NCBI GenBank assembly: GCA_003447515.1
Contig: DLZA01000223.1
Location: 1-7,831, forward strand
Direction: 5' to 3'
Source of the DNA: Paracoccaceae bacterium
GTDB lineage: Bacteria > Pseudomonadota > Alphaproteobacteria > Rhodobacterales > Rhodobacteraceae
Length of the DNA: 7,831 bases
Position numbers and translations under genes: made by a program. The notes below the pieces were generated by a model that was given only the letters and a program-made list of their open reading frames with translations, had not been told where the DNA came from and searched no databases. Shown here piece by piece: positions 1-4,745 of the stretch. Positions within the stretch are counted from its first letter, which is position 1. The number at the start of each line of letters is the position of its first letter.

Positions 1-690
1 CTGCACCAGAAGTGTGTGCATGTCATGGGCCTCATTGTAGGCGTCGATCACTGACGTGTTGTTGCCCCTTGGCCGTGGCTTCTTCGTTGGCTGGAACTGC
101 GCCTTCTTTTTCCAAGGGCAAATGTCTTGGAGCTGGGTTCTAAATTTTTCCCAATCTCTCCAGAGTGTCAGGAGCTGTGTCGGCAACTCTGGAAGACCAT
201 CCCAGATTGGCATACCTGACCACTCATATGGGCGCCCAGTATCTGGGTGGATCGATGGTGGTAAGACATCCTGCACTGAACCAGCTCTCAGCTCAAAGAC
301 AACTTCGTTTTTTCGTGGATCTTTCTCAGTCGGCCACGATATTTTGTGTGTTACAATATCTGGTGGAGCCTTGAAGATCAGCTTGCCACGATTTTCGCGC
401 CCAATGATTTGTGGTGCGGAGTTCATCAGTAAGCTGAAGTCGATGCCCAGCTCCTCAAAAATCAGCTTGGTATTCTCGACATGATCGATATCAACAGCGC
501 ACGTTCCTGATGCGCCATGTAGCAAACCAACATTATGTGTGGGGTTTTTATCATAGTATGCGCGAGCGGCTTCTGGGTCTGACAGTGCCTTTTCTGGTTG
601 CTGCCAACCAAAGGATGTCGGACCTTTAGATCCTGCTGGGATCGTGACTAGATACCAGCCCAGTTTTGAGCAATATTCTTCTATCCTCAT
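1..690 (-). CDS. Bifunctional DNA primase/polymerase (PrimPol), N-terminal part, runs off the left edge
   Basis: An open frame of 230 codons reads leftward from ATG at 690-688 to the window edge without a stop, so the C-terminus is missing. It has the hallmarks of the archaeo-eukaryotic-primase-like PrimPol domain (Pfam Prim-Pol family). These are an N-terminal K-G-P-x(3)-G-W segment (residues 22-29), the metal-binding D-x-D in CAVDID (D67, D69), a GRENRGKLIFKAP strand (97-109), and VQDVLPPSIHPDTG (139-152) with the conserved His148. The family makes primers and extends DNA chains at phage or plasmid origins. A helicase domain commonly follows, and the residues after about 200 look like a linker towards one (inference). 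The start overlaps the stop of the HTH gene as ATGA, so translation is probably coupled. The gene is transcribed away from the other replication genes. Family call secure; full architecture unknown. Confidence 0.9.
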   Translation of the reverse strand, partial: MRIEEYCSKLGWYLVTIPAGSKGPTSFGWQQPEKALSDPEAARAYYDKNPTHNVGLLHGASGTCAVDIDHVENTKLIFEELGIDFSLLMNSAPQIIGRENRGKLIFKAPPDIVTHKISWPTEKDPRKNEVVFELRAGSVQDVLPPSIHPDTGRPYEWSGMPIWDGLPELPTQLLTLWRDWEKFRTQLQDICPWKKKAQFQPTKKPRPRGNNTSVIDAYNEAHDMHTLLVQ

Positions 691-866
691 TTCGAATCAC
701 TCAGGTATTCAGAGAGCTTTTTCCATGTGTTCAGGCTGATTTGTTCGTTACCGTCAGCGACTGCTTTTACGGTTGGGTGGGACAATCCAGATTTCTCTGC
801 AACAACAGTTAAACGCCTGTCTGATAAAGATTTTCGGATGTCATCGATAGGGATCAATGTGGTCAT
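687..866 (-). CDS. Small Cro/XRE-like helix-turn-helix DNA-binding protein (59 aa)
   Basis: ATG at 866-864, TGA at 689-687, 59 residues. A helix-turn-helix can be read at about residues 19-39: LTVVAEKSGLS as the first helix and turn, then HPTVKAVADG as the recognition helix. It is followed by the S-L-N-T-W-K-K-L-S-E-Y-L helix typical of the C-terminal part of a XRE/Cro domain. The protein is a bare DNA-binding domain with no dimerisation or peptidase extension, as in Cro-like phage regulators. An AAGGACAG Shine-Dalgarno sits 4-5 bases before the ATG. The stop overlaps the primase-polymerase start (ATGA). Its position beside a divergent control region suggests it regulates that region and perhaps the repeated operators at 6941 and 7445 (inference). 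It could also be a replication accessory protein co-translated with the primase. Confidence 0.85.
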   Translation of the reverse strand: MTTLIPIDDIRKSLSDRRLTVVAEKSGLSHPTVKAVADGNEQISLNTWKKLSEYLSDSK

Positions 867-966
867 TTTCTGTCCTTTTTTTCAAAATGTGTAAAAATAT
901 CTTTACTCTCTGCAAATCTTTCTGTAAACCGATTTTTGTAGAGAGAGTAAGAAAAGGAAAATTGCC
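867..966. promoter_or_regulatory. Divergent control region between the HTH/primase unit and the rightward operon
   Basis: This 100-bp AT-rich gap lies between back-to-back genes and must hold the start signals for both directions. It contains an imperfect inverted repeat: TTACTCTCTGCAAA (903-916) faces TTTGTAGAGAGAGTAA (935-950), differing by one substitution and a 2-base insertion. As a result each divergent transcript would begin with a similar purine-rich leader. Weak sigma70-like boxes can be drawn for the plus strand (TTTACT 902-907, 17-bp spacer, TAAACC 925-930). They can also be drawn for the minus strand (TTTACA from 928 to 923, 17-bp spacer, TAAAGA from 905 to 900). Neither is close to consensus, so the exact promoters are uncertain. 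The rightward Shine-Dalgarno AAGGA is at 954-958. Confidence 0.55.
935..961 (+). repeat. First copy of the operon leader element
   Basis: This is the purine-rich leader directly before the first gene of the rightward operon. It is TTTGTAGAGAGAG followed by TAAGAAAAGGAAAA, and its last 18 bases are identical to 2559-2576. The 11-base core TGTAGAGAGAG (937-947) also occurs at 6964-6974 and 7468-7478, downstream of the two copies of the strong promoter. This suggests it marks the 5' end of phage transcripts. Confidence 0.65.
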
Positions 967-1344
967 ATGAGCAATATTGATGGATTGGCCTCCGAGTGGC
1001 TAGAAGTTAAGGCGCAAGAAAAACAAATTATCGCGAAACGCCGTGCGATAGAAGAGCAAATCACAAAGGCATTAGATGTCAAAGATGAAGGCTCAATTTC
1101 CCACAAACTGGAACAACACAAAGTCACGCTGACACAGCCTGTGTCACGCAAAGTTGATCCGATTGTCTGGGATAAAATCAAAGATAAAATCCCTGAAAAC
1201 ATGCACCCGATAAAGGTGGTGATGTCTGTTGACGCGCAGGGCTGTCGCTACCTGTTGGAGAAAGAGCCACGGCTCTGGGCAAAAGTCTCAAAGGCTTTCG
1301 AATCCAAGCAAGGCAAGATTGGTGTTAAAGTCGAGCATCTGTAA
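967..1344 (+). CDS. Small conserved-type phage protein, N-terminal helical/coiled-coil (125 aa), function unknown
   Basis: ATG at 967 follows AAGGA at 954-958 with 8 bases spacing. It is the first gene of the rightward operon. Residues about 7-38 are charged and helical (W-L-E-V-K-A-Q-E-K-Q-I-I-A-K-R-R-A-I-E-E-Q), probably a coiled coil. The second half alternates strands and helices (HKVTLTQPVSRKVDP, then G-C-R-Y-L-L-E-K-E-P-R-L-W, then GKIGVKVEHL). This helix-then-beta layout, ending in a K-x-G-x-K-V strand, recalls small proteins seen in early or replication blocks of tailed phages. I know of no established function and see no catalytic motif. Its TAA (1342-1344) overlaps the next start as TAATG, indicating translational coupling with the cell-wall hydrolase. 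Confidence 0.85.
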   Translation: MSNIDGLASEWLEVKAQEKQIIAKRRAIEEQITKALDVKDEGSISHKLEQHKVTLTQPVSRKVDPIVWDKIKDKIPENMHPIKVVMSVDAQGCRYLLEKEPRLWAKVSKAFESKQGKIGVKVEHL

Positions 1345-1742
1345 TGATGGCCGCAACATGTCTGGCTCTGAATGTTTATTTTGAGGCGCGTTCAGAGGCC
1401 AGTGTTCTCAGCCAATTTGCAGTCGCGCAAGTCACTATGAACCGAGTTCAGTCGGACAAATATCCTGACACTTTGTGTGGTGTTGTCTGGCAGCGTAAGC
1501 AATTTTCGTGGACGCACGACGGCAAGAGCGACAAGCCACACGAAAGAGAGGCTTGGGTTCGCGCACAGTGGGTGGCCAATGTGACACTAGATAACCCTGA
1601 AAAAAACGTGGGGTTACTGCCGACAAACGCGCTGAACTATCACGCAGACTATGTCCAGCCATCTTGGTCAAAGTCAAAATCTCTTACGAGAATAACTAAA
1701 ATTGGTAAACATTATTTTTACACAAGTGGAGAAGTAAAATGA
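1344..1742 (+). CDS. Cell-wall hydrolase of the SleB / Hydrolase_2 family (132 aa), no signal peptide
   Basis: The start ATG at 1344 overlaps the upstream TAA; a second ATG at 1347 is equally possible. The product matches the SleB-like Hydrolase_2 domain: N-terminal LNVYFEARSE with the conserved Glu, then V-A-Q-V-T-M-N-R-V, PDTLCGVVWQRKQFSWTHDG, A-L-N-Y-H-A-D-Y-V and a closing I-G-K-H-Y-F-Y. Family members cleave peptidoglycan glycan strands, and phages use them in lysis. The whole protein is one domain, with the catalytic Glu region starting by residue 9, so there is no room for a signal peptide or transmembrane anchor. Release would need a holin or other membrane lesion. A lysis-type enzyme second in a replication operon is unusual. 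The stop overlaps the 23-codon ORF as ATGA. Confidence 0.88.
   Translation: MMAATCLALNVYFEARSEASVLSQFAVAQVTMNRVQSDKYPDTLCGVVWQRKQFSWTHDGKSDKPHEREAWVRAQWVANVTLDNPEKNVGLLPTNALNYHADYVQPSWSKSKSLTRITKIGKHYFYTSGEVK
1720..1741 (+). repeat. Translation-initiation repeat, copy 1 (before the 23-aa ORF)
   Basis: ACACAAGTGGAGAA at 1720-1733 contains the GGAG ribosome site and is followed by five bases and ATGA. The same 14 bases, the same 5-base gap and ATGA recur at 6323-6345. In each case the element also encodes the C-terminal part of the upstream gene, but in different frames, so protein similarity does not explain the match. Confidence 0.6.
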
Positions 1743-1810
1743 AGACTGAAATGGAAATGGAAAAAATGCTAGATGAGATATTCAGCAAAATATTCGGGGG
1801 TCTATTCTAA
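1739..1810 (+). CDS. Overlooked 23-residue amphipathic peptide ORF between hydrolase and ATPase
   Basis: ATG at 1739 overlaps the hydrolase stop (ATGA), and the TAA at 1808-1810 overlaps the ATPase start (TAATG), so the ORF exactly bridges its neighbours. A good Shine-Dalgarno (GGAG 1728-1731, 7 bases before ATG) serves it. The peptide begins M-K-T-E-M-E-M-E-K-M-L-D-E and ends I-F-S-K-I-F-G-G-L-F. Hydrophobic residues at 7, 10, 11, 14, 15, 18, 19, 22 and 23 fall on one face of a helix, with acidic and Lys residues on the other. It could be a membrane-interacting or protein-interacting micropeptide, or simply a coupling ORF that delivers ribosomes to the ATPase gene. No family is recognised. 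The initiation region is copied in front of the VRR-NUC gene. Confidence 0.6.
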   Translation: MKTEMEMEKMLDEIFSKIFGGLF

Positions 1811-2565
1811 TGGCCATTAATTTAAAATCACTGTCAAAACCTACCGGGCAACGGCCAGTCATCGCCACGCTCTTTGGTGAGGGTGGAATGGGCAAAACAA
1901 CATTGGCTGCAATGTTTCCAAATCCTGTGTTTATTCGAACTGAGGATGGCACAGCCAGCCTACAGGGGAATGAGAACGTCAGCCTGTTCCCGCTCGCTAC
2001 GTCTACCCAAGACGTGCTGGATGCCATTGAGGTTTTGGCAACAGAAAAACATGAGTTTAAGACGGTTGTGATCGACAGCATTACGCAGTTGGCCACTCTA
2101 GTTGAGGCAGAAATTGTCGCTGCCGATCCAAAGGCAAAAAGTATAAACCAAGCTGGTGGTGGGTATGGCGCAGGGTATGGCACTGCATCTGAGGTGCATC
2201 GTCAAATCCGTGAGTGGGCTGGTAGCCTAGCCTATGAGACTGGCATGAATGTCGTGTTCATTGGCCACGCCGACACTGAAACCTTGGACCTTCCGGACTT
2301 GGACCCATACGCACGTTACTGTGTGCGGATGCACAAGAAGTCGATTCCGCACTATACGGATAATGTCGATCTAGTTGGTTTGATCCGACTGAAGACATTT
2401 ACACGCGGGGATGGCGATAAAAAACGCGCCATTTCTACAGGTGAACGTGAGATCTTGTGCTTTCCACAGGCATCAAGCGTCACCAAAAATCGGTTCAATA
2501 TCACTGAACCACTGCCATTCACTTTCGATGGCGGCAACCCATTTGCAAAATTTGTAGCAGAGTAA
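1810..2565 (+). CDS. Phage RecA-like / AAA_24-type ATP-binding protein, Sak4-like recombinase candidate (251 aa)
   Basis: A P-loop ATPase with Walker A GEGGMGKTT (residues 23-31, Lys29 and Thr30) and Walker B T-V-V-I-D-S (Asp89). A later strand, GMNVVFIGHADTE, is the usual sensor-like beta strand of RecA-fold enzymes. A glycine-rich loop, QAGGGYGAGYGTASEV, lies between them. The length suits phage nucleotide-binding proteins of the AAA_24/Sak4 type, which bind or anneal single-stranded DNA in recombination and are often encoded next to a single-strand-binding partner. Here a DUF669-like gene follows 16 bases downstream, which fits. The start overlaps the 23-codon ORF as TAATG, with GGGGG at 1796-1800 as the only Shine-Dalgarno-like run, so coupling is likely. 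The fold is certain; the Sak4 role is inferred from context. Confidence 0.88.
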   Translation: MAINLKSLSKPTGQRPVIATLFGEGGMGKTTLAAMFPNPVFIRTEDGTASLQGNENVSLFPLATSTQDVLDAIEVLATEKHEFKTVVIDSITQLATLVEAEIVAADPKAKSINQAGGGYGAGYGTASEVHRQIREWAGSLAYETGMNVVFIGHADTETLDLPDLDPYARYCVRMHKKSIPHYTDNVDLVGLIRLKTFTRGDGDKKRAISTGEREILCFPQASSVTKNRFNITEPLPFTFDGGNPFAKFVAE

Positions 2566-2576
2566 GAAAAGGAAAA
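2551..2576 (+). repeat. Second copy of the operon leader element, overlapping the ATPase C-terminus
   Basis: Positions 2559-2576 are identical over 18 bases to 944-961 (AGAGTAAGAAAAGGAAAA). Upstream, TTTGTAGCAG here resembles TTTGTAGAGAG at 935-945. The element places a purine-rich leader and Shine-Dalgarno before the gene at 2582, as its twin does before 967. In this copy its first 15 bases also encode the last four residues and stop codon of the ATPase (F-V-A-E-stop). Confidence 0.7.
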
Positions 2577-2581
2577 CTCTA

Positions 2582-3049
2582 ATGGATCTTTCAACATATA
2601 ATATTCACGAAGTCGAGCCTATGGGAAATTTTGAACCACTCCCAGCGGATTGGTACAGGTGTGTGATTACCAATGCTGAACAAAAACCGAACTCCAAAAA
2701 AACTGGCGCGTACCTCGAATTGAGAATTGAGGTTATCGATGGTCAATATCAAGGGCGTTTGGTATTTGATAGACTAAACCTAATAAACCCAAATTCTGTT
2801 GCGGTTGATATTGCGCGGCGATCTTTGGCGAGCATTGCCCACGCCATTAGCGTTGATGTCAAAGACAGCGTAGAATTGTTAGACAAACCACTTATGGTTA
2901 AGCTGGCTGTGCGTCCAGCAGAAAATGGCTACGATGCATCAAACGAAGTGAAGGGCTATGATGCTGCGGTAACATCTGTTGGTGAGGGACTGGGAGCTGT
3001 GGCTCCTGCTACATCAAACGGATCTGCCACACCACCTTGGAAACGATAG
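2582..3049 (+). CDS. DUF669-like phage protein, probable single-stranded-DNA-binding partner (155 aa)
   Basis: The first residues (M-D-L-S-T-Y-N) lead into F-E-P-L-P-A-D-W-Y-R-C-V-I, then G-A-Y-L-E-L-R-I-E-V-I-D-G and G-R-L-V-F-D-R-L-N-L. This is the P-x-G/D-x-Y...L-x-V...G-R-x-V-x-x-x-L-N pattern of the phage DUF669 family, an OB-like fold often encoded beside RecA-like phage ATPases and thought to bind single strands. After about residue 120 the chain becomes low-complexity (Gly/Ala/Ser/Thr) and ends PPWKR. That is a flexible tail with a basic end, unlike the acidic tip of classical SSB. Shine-Dalgarno AGGA at 2570-2573 is 8 bases before the ATG and lies in a leader that nearly copies the one before position 967. 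Family call good, biochemical role inferred. Confidence 0.8.
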   Translation: MDLSTYNIHEVEPMGNFEPLPADWYRCVITNAEQKPNSKKTGAYLELRIEVIDGQYQGRLVFDRLNLINPNSVAVDIARRSLASIAHAISVDVKDSVELLDKPLMVKLAVRPAENGYDASNEVKGYDAAVTSVGEGLGAVAPATSNGSATPPWKR

Positions 3050-3061
3050 TTCTATTCTATG

Positions 3062-3088
3062 ATGGGGCGGATAGTCTGCCCCATTTTA
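3062..3088 (+). terminator. Hairpin with short T-run inside the operon (attenuator or terminator)
   Basis: ATGGGGCGGA (3062-3071) pairs with TCTGCCCCAT (3075-3084) through a TAG loop. The 10-bp stem has one G-T wobble and is followed by TTT (TTTT counting the last stem base). The T-run is short for a full terminator, so partial termination, a processing site or 3'-end protection of the upstream message is more likely. It sits in the longest gap of the operon (61 bases), between the DUF669-like and nuclease genes. Confidence 0.55.
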
Positions 3089-3110
3089 TGAGTAGAAGAG
3101 AGAGCAGAAA

Positions 3111-4055
3111 ATGAACTTAGAACCCTATTCCACGCCTAAAACAATTGAGGCGATTTATCAACACTACAAAGACAAACGCAAGAACGAGCATCGTCCTCAT
3201 CTTGGCGGCAGTCAGATTGGCAACCCATGCAGCCGCGCGTTGTGGTATCAGTTTAGACACGCTTGGACGCCTAGCTTTGATGGGCGTCTTTTGCGTTTGT
3301 TCGAGACTGGTGACCGGGAAGAGGATCGCGTTGTGTCGAACCTTAGAGCGGTTGGTGTGACGGTATGGGAGCGAGATCCAGACACTGGCAAACAGGTCAG
3401 GTTCGAGGCTTGTGGTGGTCACTTTGCTCTATCATTGGATGGCGTTGGTGAGGGGTTTGCTGAAAGCAAAAAACCACACACTCTTGAGTTCAAGACGATG
3501 AACGACAAAAATTTCAAGGCCACCAAAAATATGGGCGTCCAGAAATCTAAGCCAATTTACTGGGCGCAATGCCAGATTGGTATGCATCTCGCTGAAATGG
3601 ATCGCTGTTATTTTATAGCTGTCAACAAAAACACAGATGAGATTTATGGTGAGAGGATCAAGCTCGACAAGGCAGAGGCCAAGGCGCTAATCAGCAAAGC
3701 TGAGAACATTGTATTCTCTGCCCTACCACCAGATAAACTGCACGATGATCCGAGTAATTGGCAGTGCAAGTTTTGCCCCTACTGGGCTGTGTGCCACGGA
3801 TGCAAGATTCCAGAGGTTAGCTGTCGGACGTGCAGCCATGTGACGCCTGAGAAGGATGGGACGTGGAGCTGCGCGAAGGGCAAGCCTGTTGTGACGTGTG
3901 ATGAGCATTTGTACATCCCACAAATCATGCCGAAGGATTTCGAGGTGGTGGACGCCGGGGATGATTTTGTTGAATATGAAGATCAAGACACGGGTGAGAT
4001 CATCCGCAACAAAGGTAACAGTAAAGAGATATTTGACGGGAGGATGCAAACATGA
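3111..4055 (+). CDS. Cas4/RecB-like PD-(D/E)XK nuclease with probable Fe-S cluster and extra Cys4 motif (314 aa)
   Basis: The nuclease core is readable. FETGDREEDRVV supplies the motif I Glu (about E71), LSLDGVG holds Asp110, HTLEFKTMN holds Glu126 and Lys128, and YWAQCQIGMHL carries the Gln motif (Gln153). This is the D...E-x-K signature of RecB/Cas4-type exonucleases. Cys40 (N-P-C-S-R-A-L-W-Y) plus Cys219, Cys222 and Cys228 match the one-plus-three Cys layout that binds a 4Fe-4S cluster in Cas4 and AddB. A second group, C238-x2-C241-x12-C254-x8-C263, resembles a zinc ribbon and is not part of the minimal Cas4 core. The enzyme probably resects or trims DNA ends for the neighbouring ATPase and DUF669 pair (inference). 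The Shine-Dalgarno is weak (GAGAG about 3099-3103), in a purine-rich leader. The stop overlaps the next start as ATGA. Confidence 0.87.
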   Translation: MNLEPYSTPKTIEAIYQHYKDKRKNEHRPHLGGSQIGNPCSRALWYQFRHAWTPSFDGRLLRLFETGDREEDRVVSNLRAVGVTVWERDPDTGKQVRFEACGGHFALSLDGVGEGFAESKKPHTLEFKTMNDKNFKATKNMGVQKSKPIYWAQCQIGMHLAEMDRCYFIAVNKNTDEIYGERIKLDKAEAKALISKAENIVFSALPPDKLHDDPSNWQCKFCPYWAVCHGCKIPEVSCRTCSHVTPEKDGTWSCAKGKPVVTCDEHLYIPQIMPKDFEVVDAGDDFVEYEDQDTGEIIRNKGNSKEIFDGRMQT

Positions 4056-4321
4056 ACCGCGAAGAACTGGGCGAAGTGGTTGCGATTATGCTGAATGTTA
4101 TGCCGCGCAACATCACCGACAAAGAGATCGCCATCATTATGATAAATTTCATTGTCCAGAAGAAACGGGCCAATCACTGGCCGATCATCAATGCTGAGAT
4201 CGAAGATGGTCTGGTTGATTATTTAATTTCTCAGGTTGAAGATGAAATCAGCAAGCACGGGATAAGCAAAGCTGTGCAAGACGCAGATGATTTTCTGGGG
4301 AGAATTGTAAATGACGTTTAG
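4052..4321 (+). CDS. Small acidic helical protein, unknown function (89 aa)
   Basis: ATG at 4052 overlaps the nuclease stop (ATGA), and a strong Shine-Dalgarno (GGGAGG, 4038-4043, 8 bases) precedes it inside the upstream gene. The product is mostly helical with many Asp and Glu residues. A hydrophobic helix, EIAIIMINFIVQKK, is followed by IEDGLVDYLISQVEDEI and a final D-A-D-D-F-L-G-R-I. No Cys cluster, transmembrane-length segment or catalytic motif is visible. Position between nuclease and helicase genes suggests an accessory or adaptor role, but that is context only. The last 11 bases overlap the next gene. The ending NDV-stop reads through the ATGACGTTT repeat discussed in the findings. 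Confidence 0.8.
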   Translation: MNREELGEVVAIMLNVMPRNITDKEIAIIMINFIVQKKRANHWPIINAEIEDGLVDYLISQVEDEISKHGISKAVQDADDFLGRIVNDV

Positions 4322-4745
4322 GCCAAAATACGAAACTTTTGAAGATTTAAGCAAAGAAACAATTGCAATAAAGAAATTTATTTCAAGTTTTGGTGAACCT
4401 GTAGATTTTGCAAAATTGCCTATACAATACAAAATGGATTTTTGTTTAATCGACAATAAAACAATCAAAACTTTTGTTGAAGTAAAATGCAGAACAAATG
4501 AAAAAATTGCATTTTCCACATACATTATTTCAATGTCTAAAGTTGTTGTCGCAAGATCATATAGCGATTTTGGAGTTAACTGCATTCTTTTAGTTCAATG
4601 GACTGATCAGATGGGCTGGGTAGATTTATCCAGTAAAGAATGGGACGCAAAAATTGGTGGCAGAAAAGACAGGGGTGATTGGCAAGACATAGAGCCTGTA
4701 GTCCACATACCAATTTCTGAATTTAATACTGTAGGTGAAGCATGA
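4311..4745 (+). CDS. AT-rich small PD-(D/E)XK nuclease-like protein (144 aa), probable recent insertion
   Basis: The protein carries a compact nuclease signature: Glu16 in an N-terminal helix (E-D-L-S-K-E-T), Asp43 in Y-K-M-D-F, and Glu57 with Lys59 in T-F-V-E-V-K-C-R. A following Y-I-I-S-M-S-K helix is usual in small phage PD-(D/E)XK enzymes. Substrate unknown; branched-DNA cleavage or homing-like activity are possibilities. Composition is strikingly different from its neighbours: 49 of 180 bases in 4321-4500 are G or C (27%), against 36 of 60 at 4801-4860 in the helicase. It starts ATGACGTTT, the same nine bases that start the helicase gene at 4742, and its stop overlaps that start (ATGA). 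Shine-Dalgarno GGGGAGA at 4297-4303. Nuclease call good, function open. Confidence 0.78.
   Translation: MTFRPKYETFEDLSKETIAIKKFISSFGEPVDFAKLPIQYKMDFCLIDNKTIKTFVEVKCRTNEKIAFSTYIISMSKVVVARSYSDFGVNCILLVQWTDQMGWVDLSSKEWDAKIGGRKDRGDWQDIEPVVHIPISEFNTVGEA

Noticed and set aside
56..484. Plus-strand open frame of 142 codons
   Set aside because: It is antisense to the primase-polymerase frame, which has clear family motifs. The translation looks like no protein and has no ribosome site.
937..947. The AGAGAGAG tracts as simple microsatellite slippage
   Set aside because: The tracts always sit just before a ribosome site and share flanking TGTAG, so a functional leader explains them better.
1782..2183. 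Minus-strand 133-codon frame
   Set aside because: It is antisense to the ATPase Walker motifs and has no initiation signal.
3898..4197. Plus-strand 99-codon frame across the nuclease / 89-aa gene junction
   Set aside because: It is out of frame with two well-supported coupled genes; the translation is Cys/His/Arg-rich noise.
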